From contig OY744611.1 in NCBI GenBank assembly GCA_963556255.1, forward strand, positions 30,602,603 to 30,666,602: 64,000 bases of DNA, read 5' to 3'. The position numbers were made by a program, and so were the translations under genes. Below the pieces are notes generated by a model. It saw nothing but the letters and a program-made list of their open reading frames with translations, ran no database searches and had not been told where the DNA came from. Positions 41,084 through 59,279 of this stretch are shown in pieces (position 1 is the first letter of the stretch; each line of letters starts with the position of its first letter). Origin of the DNA: Allolobophora icterica. Lineage: Eukaryota > Annelida > Clitellata > Crassiclitellata > Lumbricidae.

Positions 41084-41502
41084 GAACCGATGGGAAGAGA
41101 CCGGACGGCCAGACACTTATTCCTTGGAGGGCAGGCAGAAGCCTCGTTTGGGACGCCACGGTGGTCGATACACTAGCAGCTTCGTACATCCACGATACGG
41201 CGCGCGTGGCCGGCGCAGCCGCTGAGATAGCAGCGACGAGAAAAATCTCAAAGTATAGCAACCTTCTGCATACATATATCTTCACACCAGTTGCAATAGA
41301 AACTCTAGGCCCAATGAACCACGAAGGCCTGTCGCTGATAGCTGATGTGGGCCGGCACCTGACCAACATCTCCGGAGACAAGAGGGAAACAAGCTTCCTG
41401 TTTCAAGCTCTGTCTGTTATAATTCAACGATTTAATGCAGTCGCTCACCTAGGCTCACTAACAACATCGCAGCAAAAACTCGCTCGGCCGTTCCAGGAAT
41501 AA
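41084..41502 (+). pseudogene. Transposon-type ORF fragment (WDATVVDTLA family)
   Basis: The plus strand reads VPWRAGRSLVWDATVVDTLA, ASYIHDTARVAGAAAEIAAT, RKISKYSNLLHTYIFTPVAI, ETLGPMNHEGLSLIADVGRH and QALSVIIQRFNAVAHLGSL, then stop at 41500. I recognise this as the C-terminal part of a protein family common in multicopy retroelement-like ORFs of invertebrates (W-D-x-T-V motif, possibly endonuclease-like), but cannot name the element. The reading frame is open for ~113 codons. Confidence 0.45.
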
Positions 41503-41579
41503 TCTTTTTCTTTTTATATATGTCTCCGGACAATTTTTTACCTACCTGGGGGATCCTTGATACCCCGGGGCAAAAAAAA

Positions 41580-41709
<130 letters not shown>

Positions 41710-41814
41710 CTAATTTACGTCTCTCCATTGCAATTAACAATGAGCGTCTAACCCTAGTTGACGTTCATACCCAGTCAAGTGAGGAACGGAGGCCAGAATA
41801 GTAATGTCAAGTAA

Positions 41815-42059
41815 AGTAATCACAGATTTATATAGCGCCTCTTCAGAGAAATTAATCAGAATCGCTCTCTACCTAACGACGGAAAGCCAGGTTGGAACAA
41901 AAGGGTTTTCAAGCGTTTACTGGAAGATGCGTATATGTCAGAGTTTTCTGAGGCGCGTCCTTCCATGTGAAACAGGTTATCGCAGAGCGGACCGTTCAAA
42001 AGGCCATCTTGGAAGGCCTTTCGGTCTAGGTTTTCCCATCATCGCATAAACCTAGACCG
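41815..42059 (-). mobile_element. LINE 3' end fragment
   Basis: GATTTATATAGCGCCTCTTCAG (minus-strand 3' hairpin type) followed by CCTAACGACGGAAAGCCAGG...AAAAGGGTTTTCAAGCG, which recurs at 52390-52440. Decayed; no clear RT tail. Confidence 0.4.
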
Positions 42060-44381
42060 GGAGGTAGGGAGCGGTGAATAGCAGTAGACAGTGAGCTCAG
42101 ATGGACGGTGGCTCCACCTGGAGGTCTTACACGACGCAGTCATCTCTGCCAGTAATAAAATCGAGCCAGCCTCCAAAGTCATGCGTTGGCTCAGATGTTC
42201 ATGGCGAGGAGCGGGCAGTCGTGGACCGATCTCGTTGAGCAGTCACCTTTTACCTTAAGGGTGTCTTTAAATTAGACGACGATACCTGCATGATTCCGAA
42301 CTAGAGCCTCGTGTTAAGTATCTGCCGCACGAGGTTGATCATGGTACGTATAGACGGGCAGCGCCCCTCTGCACGCCGATACGCCAGATGAAGTGGAATG
42401 CCACGACTCATTGACAACTTGTGGCTAATCGCACGCCGGTGGACTTCAAAGGCACAGGCTTAGTTGGTATGGCTGATGGAGTTGCAGGCTTAGTAGAATG
42501 TAGCCTACAGATGAGGTACAAACCGTCCTTTGATGAACCGAATACCAGACATATAAGCTGAAGATTGTCTTCGTACACTTCACTACACAACGAAACCTGG
42601 GCAGTCGTACGTCCGTAGCTGTGAGGGTGTTTGCATACAATGCTGGGGCGTGTCGTCAAGTGACTCCGAATATCCGGTAATCAAACTTCAAAAGTACCGA
42701 AACGTTCCACAACATCCCGAATAAAGTGTGTCCAAAAGACGCCTGAAGCCCGAAATCACTTTATAAACTGATTTCAGGTATTTTATTGAACTTCTCTCTA
42801 TCCGATAAAATAGGTCGATATACACTTGCCAAATCGCAGACAACAAAACAACAAACTTGTTTTCACTATTCCAACAGTTTGCGTGCGTACATCGGTAAAG
42901 CCTGCCTCCAAAGTGGGTCTGCGTGGTTGTGACAAGAAAAAACTACACAGGTTAGCATTTACGTGCGTCTGGTCAGTTTAAAGGCGATTCTTTAAGACCA
43001 CCACTATTAATATTCGTACTGGAAAATTTTAAATGCTACTTGTTCAAGTTCAAGTTCCCACAGACTCTTTGTTTTAATCAATTCTAGCTTGTCAACACCT
43101 TCAAGGAGGCTTTCGCATGACCAATAAGTGTGAATAAAGTTCTTTTGTCACCACATTCAAATTACATTGGCCTAAGAGCTTTGATCATCCAATTTATTGT
43201 TAATCAGAAACTGTTGCTGTTTAATGCACCCAACTTACTTAGATTAACTCATTTGTTCAGGCTTACTGCTAAGAATTTGTAAAATTAGTTGCAATAGATT
43301 GCTGATATTTGGTTCAAAATTCCGCAAAAAAAACCTTGTCCTATAGAGGTCTTCGCTCTGGACCTCATGGAAAAAGTCATACACGTTTCCTAATCGTCTG
43401 TAACCTATTATGCGTATATTATGAACATTGAACACTTCAATCAATCAATCAATCAATCAATCCTTTTATTGAAGCCATATCAAATACATGGAAAATACAA
43501 CACAAAGAAAACAACTACAACTACAGAAAAGGTTAGTGAGTGAAGATTACAGATTAGTTTCCTCTTTGCTGATCACTGTATAATGTAATCTAATAACTTA
43601 TATAGCGCTGTTGCAAATACACAAGGCATCAAACGATTGTGGCTTCACTCGTAGTTTAAAGACCTTGAGCAATTCCTTAACGGATAATTGTAAGCAGCTT
43701 TTTGTCAGATAGTCTTCACGCTTAGATGTGTCCTTAAGTGCACAAAATCGGAAACTGAGTCTTCATATTTTGATATCATCTATTATATATTTAGAATCTG
43801 TCTATTTTTTGTGTGACAAACATCAAAATGACGAACAACAGTTTGTCAGAGAAATCATATCGTGCTGAGTGAAATGGGTTAAAAGAAAACCGAAAGTTTC
43901 TCGGTTCACTCGTTTTCCAACAGTGCTAAAGAAATAACTACGAATATCATTATGTTACCTATGTTGGTGCAAAGTGCATTACCTTCACGTGATTAACTGC
44001 AAGAATTCAGCGGTTCAATGTTTGGGCAAGAACTTCGAAAAGTTGTAGAAAGCATTCTCAAGAGAGGCAGAATATGACATTCAGAACGCGCTTAAATTTT
44101 CTGAAAACAACTAAGTTGGAACTCTCAAGAGAGGTACAAATGAATCTCAGAAGGGGTACAAAGAGGGATAGGCAATCTTACCACAATCTAACTATAACAG
44201 CGCGCAATTTGGATTTGGCAGTAGAGCGAAAATTACCTCTAGACACAAGAAGAATATACTGGAAAACTGCATTATGAAGAAAAGTTATGAAGAAAAGTGC
44301 TAACGAGCGTAGAGGGGTATTTACTTTCCGCTACAAATTGCAGTCTGATATGGACATGAACTGTCTCATTAACCATGTAAC
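42060..44381. other. Spacer and 3' flank of gene D, no gene seen
   Basis: 42060-43020 shows no recognisable gene. The 83-codon minus ORF at 42408-42659 has no motif I know. 43030-43150 resembles a LINE tail. 43441-43520 is a minus-strand LINE 3' end with an ATTG tail. 43550-44381 is the 3' flank of gene D, paralogous to 32870-33837. Confidence 0.35.
43441..43520 (-). mobile_element. LINE 3' end with (ATTG)n tail
   Basis: AATCAATCAATCAATC then CTTTTATTGAAGCCATATCA...GGAAAATACAACA matches 56735-56795. On the minus strand this is a 3' UTR with CTTCAATAAAAGG followed by ATTG repeats. Confidence 0.5.
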
Positions 44382-50301
<5,920 letters not shown>

Positions 50302-51780
50302 GTCTGCAAAAGATTACAGCATATGTGTATACATTGTTATGGGGACCATATTTGTCGACCTATTTTGATAGAAATTTAGTATCTCCGGCCAATGTGTTGG
50401 AGATTTTCTGTTGACTGATACCGCTTTGAGCAAATCTACACAACATCTGGCGTCATATAAATGTTCAGGTGCGCAGAAACAAACATAGAGCCAACATACA
50501 CACGTCCACACACGCATACTTACAAACATAAATACATCGCGCATACATATTTTGCATCGATAATGCTCAATTGCTAATAATTCTTTCTGGTGAGGTCTTT
50601 CTCTACCGTTGTTCATCGCTTTAATAACCCTTATTACAAGCCATGCTATTCAGAAATAAAAATTTATGTGTAACTGTTGGGACAGAACTGAAGAAATGGT
50701 ATAAATGTAGGACATCTCAATCATTCCTTTTACCCCGAATGATTCTTCGGGTCCTTGAATTATTATTCGTTTTAAACTTGAATTATTTGAATCATCTACG
50801 AATACTCTCCTTCTCTTCTCTCATAGGTCTACTTGGAGAAGTTGTCAGGATCGATGCAATGAAGACATGAAGATAAAGATAATTGTAGCAAGTAGAGTAG
50901 CTGAATATCGTATCTGGAAACTCCAACCCAGAGCACCGTTACCCTTCAGCACGAGGCATTATTAATCGATAGTCCTTCAAATTCAGCGCTTTTGTGAGTT
51001 ACGATAAAATGTGTGATATTAAGGGTCCTGGGATATTATGTATACATTGATGCATACGGTGCGTATATACATAATTATATTCATGCATTCAAGTACTATC
51101 TGTCATTAACTTATATAGCTAGATATCTGCACCTTAGATTCATACTTAATAACTGCGCGCGTAATGAATGCTTTAAAAATTAATATCACCAGACTAATTA
51201 AAAACATATCTTTACCTGAATTTAAGCATGAAATTCTCAGAAATAGCTTTGCTTCTGACAACTGTGTCTAAAATGTTCTTGTTCAGAGTGAGATCGGGAA
51301 ATGTTTTTAGGCGTCAAGGAAATTCGAAATCAATTGTCTCCAAGCAACGAGCAACGTTTTCAGCTTCTAGTGTTTCTAAAGTAGGCCTATGCTGATTCGG
51401 CTGATCGCTCACCTTTGCACGTAATTTTCGCGTAACATGCTGCGCAACAATTGGGCGCAGGCAGCTAACAATTGGGTTAAATAATATAGTAGGCTGATCG
51501 ACTTTCCCACAGAATTATCCCATGACTTTCGATAGGCCGTTTGAAGACTATGCATGCCGCTTGAAAAGTGTTTTATTCACGGCAATAGATCTGTTGGCTT
51601 TATTAATTGTGTTTAACAAAGTGTTGTTTTAGTCAATTTATATAGCGCCTCCATAGCTGCGCATTCGTCATATGAGCCTCAAAGTAATAAATGAGCCGTA
51701 TGACGCGAACATAATTCCAGCCTCTCACCGCCACCTGAGAGTCAATTAATAGGTTTCATAGGACTATCATTGACTTTTGT
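50302..51780. other. 5' flank of gene D, no gene seen
   Basis: Upstream region of gene D, colinear with 38606-40050 of unit C. It ends in ATC/ATT arrays at 51835. A short LINE-3'-end-like segment (TTTATATAGCGCCTCC) is at 51635. No coding features. Confidence 0.45.
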
Positions 51781-51833
51781 TACTCATGTACAGCGTCCTT
51801 TTCTTCGGCATCGGCTGTGCTTTGGCGCAATAT

Positions 51834-52046
<213 letters not shown>

Positions 52047-52124
52047 TTTTATGCCCCGAGGTATGCAGGATCCCTCTGTGACTTAAAAATTAACTATTGT
52101 AGAAAAAAGTGTCCGGAATGGCCC

Positions 52125-52196
<72 letters not shown>

Positions 52197-52389
52197 CATC
52201 ATCATCATCATCATCATATTCCCGATGCAGCTTTGACCTTCCAATTATTATAAATTCGAGCATATGCTTGCGGTGCTAAATCTAAGTAAGTAAGTGTAAT
52301 GCAAGAATGACGGAAGTAGGCTGTGAGAATTCGCGACACATCAATTTTTCGCGACACAGCAACGACACACCATGTTTACGCGACACCTC

Positions 52390-53240
52390 TCAACCTAACG
52401 ATGGAAAACCAGGATCGAACAAAAGGGTTTCAAGCGCTTACTGGATAGAGGTGAAAGAGCAACAATAAGCTTATTTCGTAAGATATTAGGTAGCATATTC
52501 CCTTGAGCATATGAATGCATGCATAATGGTCGTGGCAGATTGAGTTGTAAGGGAACGGCGTATAGTGAGTATCTGGTGAAGGTGATAGAAGAACGTTCGA
52601 CTTGCTGTGATAAGGACAATTCCTGGTCAAAGGTCACACCCAAATCAGGCACAGAAGTAGAAAAGGAATCCCCAGGAAAACAATGCTGCAAACTATGCAG
52701 ATCAATATTAGAGATCTAACAACAGCTACCAAGCCAGATGAATTTGGTTTTTCCGGATTCAGCCGGAGGCCGTTGGACGACATCAGGCACAGTGCTCCTC
52801 TGACGTCAGAAGCATTTTCTCCACCAAGGAGATATCATCTCTTTAGAACGTGTGCCTGTTATCATCTGCATACTGATGAGCCGTAACTTCGAAAGAAGAA
52901 AGAACAGACTTAAGTAGGCGGTGTGGAGAATATACAGGAGGGACCTTAGATGGAGGGGCACTGCGGGAGACCAAGTGGGACCATGGACCAGTCAGACCGT
53001 GTTTGATCAGAAACCGCAGCCTGCTTGCGCCCGGAGAGGTATGGACGCAACCATGAGAATGCACGACCCACGACACTGGACGACTTTCAAGGCGCTCTAA
53101 TAGAATGCCATGGTCCACAGTACCGAAGGCCGCACTTACGTCAAAAAGGGCGAAGAGGGTCATATGCCCCCGATCAACAGTCCCAAAAATGTCAGCCAGA
53201 ATGCTTGTTAAAAGGGACTCAGTGGAATGGAACTTTGTGC
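52390..53240 (-). pseudogene. CR1-like LINE reverse transcriptase, inverted 5' segment
   Basis: From 53235 leftward the minus strand reads FHSTESLLTSILADIFGTVD, RGHMTLFALFDVSAAFGTVD, HGILLERLE, HQYADDNRHTF, SSNGLRLNPEKTKFIWLG-like and VPDLGVTFDQELSLSQQVER: RT motifs in correct order, with frameshifts. It abuts, in opposite orientation, the plus-strand tail at 53250, as if the 5' part had been inverted on integration. Confidence 0.65.
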
Positions 53241-53249
53241 AGCCCGATT

Positions 53250-53614
53250 AACCTACAACCTCTGCAATATTCCCAGCCTAAGTACCTCTGTGATCTCTTC
53301 ACCATCCAGGCAGCTCGCTACGCACGATCATCGTCCTATCTTAGTCTTTTTCGACCCTCGGTCACTACATATCTCAAGTTCTCCAACGGAGCCATATCCA
53401 ACACAGCACCACGCCTCTGGAATAATTTCCTCTCTGAGTTCCGCAGATTCTCGGTCCCTCCATCACCATTACCCCCCACCCCCACCCCATCTTCCATCCT
53501 CCTCCTCATGCTCCTCTATATATCATCCCCGGGCTTTCCACTTAAAATCGAAGTCTCACTTATTCAAGTACTCATACCCTGACTCATCGGATCCTCCGCC
53601 TTCCAATTCTTCTT
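53250..53614 (+). pseudogene. CR1-like LINE tail, 3' segment
   Basis: The plus strand reads QPKYLCDLFTIQAARYARSS, SYLSLFRPSVTTYLKFSNGA and ISNTAPRLWNNFLSEFRRF, the YLxDL...ARSS...APRLWNxLP tail, then PGFPLKIEVSLIQVLIP. It is interrupted at 53615 by the TIR transposon. Confidence 0.65.
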
Positions 53615-54079
53615 GGGGCCATCCATGTATTACGTACGCAAATATCCGGAAAATTGGACCCCTCGCTGTTCTTTTTTTCACCCCCCTCCACCTGCGTACG
53701 TACGCGTGACGCACACCCCCTCCCCCAAGACCAGCTGCAGAATGTGTCGGTTCGGCAGCGGCTGTCTGCACTTTAGACCAGATTGAAGAATGAGTAATCC
53801 ATGGACTCACTGCTCAGCTGTGTGGTAGTTTAATAATAGCGTTCAGAGGTAAGGATGTAAGATCTTATATGTGACACCTCTCCCACAGTCCTATTTCCTC
53901 TGACAGTACCTGATAGCTGAGACTGAACTCTGGCTCACTTGAAGGCCAATCAGTTTGAGGGCCAATCATAGACAAATTATAGGTTTATTCCCTCCTCAGC
54001 TTCCGTTCGCAAGCGTACGCAAATACATGCATGTTGTAACCTCTCCCCCTCCATGCGTACGTAATATATGGATGGCCCC
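53615..54079. mobile_element. 465-bp TIR transposon (GGGGCCATCCA ends), copy 2
   Basis: Ends GGGGCCATCCATGTATTACG and CGTAATATATGGATGGCCCC are near-perfect inverted repeats. The interior shares GTACGCGTGACGCAC-type and CCAGCTGCAGA segments with 37080-37528 in reverse orientation. No clear TSD. Inserted into the LINE tail. Confidence 0.75.
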
Positions 54080-54329
54080 TTGGCCTAAACGACTCCCGCC
54101 TTAACAGCTGCTCTGCCTCCTCTCTTGAAATTTCCCCTTTTCAGTACTGCATCTCAAACGTTGATAAACTTGACAAACTCACCAACATTTCTAAACGGCG
54201 TTACGATTTGGTGGTTATATGGCTAGTGTTGTTGTTTTTTTTAATTTCAGGCAAATGCTTATAACGTTTTGACCGAGTTATGACACTTTTTCTTGTGGTC
54301 TAGCCTACTTTTCATCGCGACACAGTGTA
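54080..54329. other. Junction between transposon and orphan flank
   Basis: One plus frame (54064-54220) is open (...FQYCISNVDKLDKLTNISKR...) and could be LINE-derived, but I cannot assign it. No FReD exon remnant found. Confidence 0.3.
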
Positions 54330-55784
54330 CAGTTATACACGCTCTGTTATAGGGACCAAAATATAGAGCCAATTTTGAGGTTGAGATTGGGCGCTATATA
54401 AATTTTCCGGAACACAGACACAGGCATACGTGCACTAGTACATGCAGGCATGCCAACAAATACGCGGCGCATTCATGTTAAGCATCGATAGGCCTACTGT
54501 TCAAGTTTCAGTAATTCTTTCGGGTGAGATTTTTCTCTCTTTTGCCCGATGATTTACCTACGTTATTTACTGTCCGTGCAAATCCAATATAAAACTTTAT
54601 GTGTTACTGCTGGAATAGACCTGAATAAATTCTATCAATGTAGGCCCCTATTGCATATCTGAATCGTCTGCACACGTTCTTGAAATGTTAGTTTTACACT
54701 TGAATTATCTGATACATCTCTGAATATATTCTCTTACTCACTTGTACTACATTGTGAAGTTTTGAAGTTTAAATACAATTTATTATGACATTACATGACA
54801 TAGTAAATGTAACAAGTAAAATAGCTGACTATCACATCTGGAAACATTCAGAGCTCGAGCAGTTATTTTAATGTGCAAGGCATTCATTAATCGATTGTAA
54901 ATCAGGCTACATGCAAGTACAAGAAAGCAAAACTATCACTTACTGGGCCAACAACAAATTGTTCCTTAGGTTCAGATTTACTTAATGCGCTGCAATAAGT
55001 GCTCACATAGAAGTTAATTTTAACCAGCTGATTTTAAAACTTTTATTTACCTGGATTTACATGGTTTACGGTAATTTTCTAATTAAAAGCATTTCTTCAC
55101 TTATAATTACATGGGTTTACGGAACTTTTCAAATTAAAAATATTTCTTTACCTTGATTCATGCAGAAAACCCAAAGAAATATCGTTGCTTCTGACAAAGT
55201 CAAAGGCATTGGACCACTGCGTCCAATGTTCTTGTTCAGAGTGAGATCGGAAATGTTTTCAGGCGTCGAGGACATTCGAAATCAATTGTCTCCAAGCAAC
55301 GAAGCGACGTTTTCAGCAGACACTGCTTCTACTGATTCGGTTGATGGCGTACTTTTGCATGTAATATTATTGTATGGCTTTAATTAATGCGCCACTCGAT
55401 ACACGTTGCGCGACAATTCGGCGCAACCAGCAAGCAATAGGGCCTAAAACATAGTTTTATTGATGTAATAGGCTCATCGGCTATCTTCAAGAATGATTAA
55501 AGGACCATCGGTAGGCATCTTGAAGGCTGTATAGGCTGCTTTAAAACTGTTTGTTCTGCGTAATTACTCGTTTGGCTTAATTTTGCTTAAGAGGCAAGAG
55601 TTACGTGTAGTTTATTCAATTTAGGGCTATATACCGCCTCTGTTAGCTGCGTTTTCGTCAGTAGTCCTCGGGGAAATAGATTATCCATTAGGTAGACAGT
55701 AACACCACTCCTGCCGTGAGAGGCCACCTAAGCTCGATTAATAAATAAGTGGGAGAATATTATTGTTCCAAAGCGATAAATGTA

Positions 55785-56030
55785 ATGTAATGTAAATTCA
55801 CGAAATCTCTTAGCACCACACAAAGGCCACGTCAGAGAGAGACCAGCTTAAACACAGACGCTATATCAAATCAAGTCCCCAATAGCCAGGTTGTTTGGTC
55901 CGTTTGGTATCGGGTTAAAATACGCGGAGATCAAGCCGAGGGAACAGCATGGTGCTGCAGTGGAGGTGCTTGGTTGATGGTGGTTGTTGGTTGGCGCTGG
56001 TGTATAATCAGGTTAGGATATATGTCAAGA
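55785..56030. repeat. Dispersed repeat, copy 2
   Basis: Matches 27645-27905 (CACACAAAGGCCACGTCAGAGAGAGACCAGCTTA, CTATATCAAATCAAGTCC, CAGGTTAGGATA), given here in short pieces. It lies in the 5' flank in both places. Confidence 0.55.
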
Positions 56031-56104
56031 CCACCGTAAAGGTTTTATGCTAATCCATACACGTCTGATGTAAATTTCTCTTTATTGTGTAGTCTCTTTG
56101 ACGG

Positions 56105-56106
<2 letters not shown>

Positions 56107-56201
<95 letters not shown>

Positions 56202-56236
56202 GACAGAGAGACAGACAGACAGAGAGACAGAGAGAC

Positions 56237-56321
<85 letters not shown>
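56107..56321. repeat. GA/GACA microsatellite
   Basis: (GA)n, (GACA)n, then (GA)n, ~215 bp. Confidence 0.95.
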
Positions 56322-56324
<3 letters not shown>

Positions 56325-56686
56325 TTGCGAGATGCACAAGCAGGCGGTTGCAATTTCTTGGTTGTTACACTACCTCTTAAGGCTGCCATTCGATGAGGTT
56401 CTCTCTTAACTTTCCCACTCTTTCTCTTGATTCAATTTAACTCGCTATCAATATGAAGACGGTTGTTAATTACTTATTTTTAATACATGACGTGTTCTAG
56501 AGGTTCGCCACATACACTCTATGTCCCAATTTAAAGCCCATGAATTTATGTAGAGTATTATTACATACTATTACATCATTTAAGTGAACTATGAATTCCA
56601 ACATCATTATCACTGGAATTGAAGCACAACAGTTGAAGAGGTTCAATTAATTAACTCCAAACAATGCAACTCGGTGGCACAAGTAC

Positions 56687-56689
<3 letters not shown>

Positions 56690-56753
<64 letters not shown>

Positions 56754-57432
56754 CTTTTATTGAAGCCATTTGAAGTACAAGGAAAATACAACATAAGAGT
56801 TTGAACTTTGGCAACAAGAGGAGACCCAAAAAGAGATCTTGATCCCGCTTAGCAGGGCCACCTAGTTAACATTTATCGTAATACAAGTAAATGGCAGCAC
56901 AATCAATACTTTTAACGGTAACATCGATCAAGTTATATGATCAGCAGGTAAAAGAAACAATGATAGAACTCTTAACTAAAGAACTTAACTATCAGTACAC
57001 ATGGATTCCAACTAAGGTATACAGATCAATTTTCATTAGTTAAAAAGAGATAAAAAAAACAAACAAACAAAAACAAACAAACAACAGTGCCTGTGTAAAT
57101 AAACACATAGGCCTAGGCCTAATGCAGTCATGTGAGTGCATCCAAGAGATAGAGTTTCAGTTTTTGTTTAAACTGATGCATAGTAGGTAAACCAGTAACT
57201 TCAATAGGCAATATTAGTTAAGAAGTTATTATTATTATTAATATTAGTTAAGAAGTTATTATTATTATTAATATTAGTTACATATTAGTTAAGAAGCAGA
57301 AAGGAACATTAGGGCAGAAATTCTTCAGTGTAAGTTGTAGACTTGTGGAATGGTTTGGATGATAGTACTGCCCCATCACAGTTTTTAAGAGAAAGCTAGG
57401 CCTATATTAAATTGGGCTATAAAGCCTTCCAG
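56690..57432 (-). mobile_element. LINE 3' end with (ATTG)n tail
   Basis: On the minus strand, LPTMHQFKQKLKLYLLDALT (~57225-57165) resembles the end of a LINE ORF2. The 3' UTR (CTTCAATAAAAGG) and (ATTG)n tail at 56690-56752 match 43441-43520. An ATT-rich ~30-bp unit is tandemly repeated at 57220-57295. Confidence 0.5.
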
Positions 57433-57757
57433 CAGTGCCGACCTTAGGGGCGTGCGAACTGTGTGGTCGCACGGGGCCCGCAAATTATATGGGCCTGAAA
57501 ATGTCACAGAAAATTAAAATGAACAAGACACCCTAATAATAATATTATGGAATTTTCGATTACATTTTCTCTTTTGTCAATAAAATAAAAGTCAACTTCC
57601 TCTATATCCAAGAATTCTCGTGTATAGGTAAATTTGACTTGTTGTATTTGTTAACAATCTACTAAAATAAAATGGTTAGCAATGAAAACAATTTGACTTG
57701 CGTAATGAGGGGCCCGTACAGTATACTCTGCACGGGGCCCGAAATATCCCGGCACTG
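57433..57757. mobile_element. hAT-like MITE, TIR CAGTGCCG
   Basis: 325 bp. Left end CAGTGCCGACCTTAGGGGCG and right end CCCGGCACTG are inverted over ~8 bp, with GCACGGGGCCCG near both ends. Flanks CTTCCAG and CTTCCAAG are similar but offset, so the duplication is degenerate. Confidence 0.6.
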
Positions 57758-57779
57758 CTTCCAAGTTAATCTTCAGTGG

Positions 57780-58200
57780 TTGTAACACAGATTAAACGCA
57801 AAGGTTCATCAGTCACTCTGGTTCAGAGTAAAGCAGGGAGGCGACCTGACCGACGTCTCTTTGAGCGTAGACTCGGATCCGACCTGGGCTGATGAACCAA
57901 AGTCCTCCGTGCCCACCTTCACGTGGTGCGGACCGTTAATACCCTTCCATGGGAAGGGGAACGAACGGGCACGGCAGGCAAAACCAGGGGAAGGCAATGG
58001 CAAACCACCCCTGTTAACATGCCAAGAAAATCGTCATGAGACACAACAAACCAAAAGACTTGGAATAGGAAGCAATGGAGAATGTGTGTCATGGCGATCG
58101 CTAGAGCTCCAGGAGTTGACGGCACAAGGTGAACAAGGTGAACCACTTAAAACCCTTGTTTTGTTCGTTGGGTCAATGGCAATCAATATTTTATCGGTCT
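57780..58200 (+). mobile_element. Possible RTE 5' region
   Basis: Contains GGGGAAGGCAATGGCAAACC...TGCCAAGAAAATCGTCATGAG, a block I associate with 5' regions of RTE-type elements. The frame is open for ~110 codons but has no endonuclease motif. Tentative. Confidence 0.35.
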
Positions 58201-58747
58201 AGAAGTTATGAGATACATGCATATAATTTGTCACCAGTTTGTGTTATGAGACGTCATCATGTTTTGTTTCTGATCTGATCTATAGTTTCAATAAATGAAT
58301 TTGTCATCATCATTGTCATTGTCAATTTGTCAGATAATCTATACTACTAGAAAATTTCAACGCTATCTGTTCACGTTCAAGTTGCAACGGAATGCGAACT
58401 CCCGTCACATTTGCCTGTTGCAGTGTAACTGCCGACTACCCCGGCTGGTTCGTATCTCCGTCAGGGCCAACAGTAAGCCGGTGTGGGGGAACCCGCTCGT
58501 CTGCTTGTGGTACCTCAGGATGGCGTCACAGGGCTACTGTTGTCCGATGTTCGTCCGGCCTCCGTTGCCTTTTAGAGGGCTTTCACGAAACACCAATCGA
58601 GCAATCACCAACTTCATTCGAACGAGGATCAACAGCACACCGAACAATCTCTCAAATAGTTCATGACAGCAGTTCTTCTTCCACAGCTCTCGGTAGTCGT
58701 CTGCGGGACCCAGCAACGTCTCTGGCAATGTCCTCTATGGCAATTCT
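58201..58747. other. Unassigned ORF region
   Basis: Two overlapping plus ORFs (58295-58666, 58392-58805) of 123 and 137 codons. I recognise no domain. The 8-bp TSD of the downstream MITE cuts the second. Could be a decayed transposon ORF. Confidence 0.3.
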
Positions 58748-58755
58748 CTCTCTAC

Positions 58756-59257
58756 CATGGGCGGCGATCCAGGGGGGTCGAGGGGGACAGGACCCCCACC
58801 TTTAGGAGTGGGGGGACACGCCATGCATCGGACCCCCCAAATTTTGAAGATACACGAAAAAAGGTCAACAAATGCAACTGTGTGTGAGGGCGAAAACGAG
58901 TTTTCAGTGCCATTTTGATCAGAAAAGAATTCTTTTAGCAGAAGTGTCCCCCCAAATTTAAAGAATAAAAGAGATAAAATTGTGTAAGAGAAGAAAAGAA
59001 GGAAAAAAGGAAGAGAATAAGAAAAATTTGTTGGAGATGAATTCGGAAAAGGTTGTTGACATAAGGAAGGGTGATTCAGTAAAAAGTGACGAAAGTAAGG
59101 TAAAAAAAGGTCATCAACTTTTTTCGAAGATGAAAGGGAAATTTTTTGGAGATGAAGTGGGGAAAACATTTTTGGGACAAGATTTTTAAAAAAAAGGTCG
59201 TCGACGAGATCGTGGCCGACTTTGTCCCCCACCTCTCAGACAAGATCGCCGCCACTG
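58756..59257. mobile_element. hAT-like MITE, GGCGGCGATC ends
   Basis: 502 bp with perfect 8-bp TSD CTCTCTAC (58748-58755, 59258-59265). Ends CATGGGCGGCGATC and GATCGCCGCCACTG are inverted. The interior shares GGTCATCAACTTTTTTCG with the element at 9421-9790. Confidence 0.85.
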
Positions 59258-59279
59258 CTCTCTACTGTCTTTCCTACTG

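Larger units (their letters stand above)
54330..56690 (-). pseudogene. Orphan 5' flank of a sixth FReD unit (exons lost)
   Basis: This stretch aligns by eye with the region upstream of exon 1 in units C and D: the atagggacc segment at 54350, the catcgata...tcgggtgagat segment at 54484-54530, the ctggaatagacctgaa segment at 54610, and the gttcagagtgagatcgg...ctccaagcaacg segment at 55230-55305, which matches 51280-51350. No signal-peptide, PAN-like or FReD exon lies to its left, where 52390-54079 is LINE and transposon sequence. I infer a tandem unit whose gene body was deleted or replaced. The flank contains a GA/GACA microsatellite at 56107-56321. Confidence 0.55.

Noticed and set aside
42408..42659. 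83-codon minus ORF as a possible exon
   Set aside because: No recognisable motif, no paralogue in the other units, no convincing splice sites.
54064..54220. Endonuclease-like LINE start (FQYCISNVDKLDKL)
   Set aside because: Similarity is confined to a few positions and the catalytic motifs are absent; could be chance.
58392..58805. 137-codon plus ORF as a host gene
   Set aside because: Serine/arginine-rich, no domain, overlaps another ORF and runs into a MITE bounded by TSDs; kept only as unassigned.
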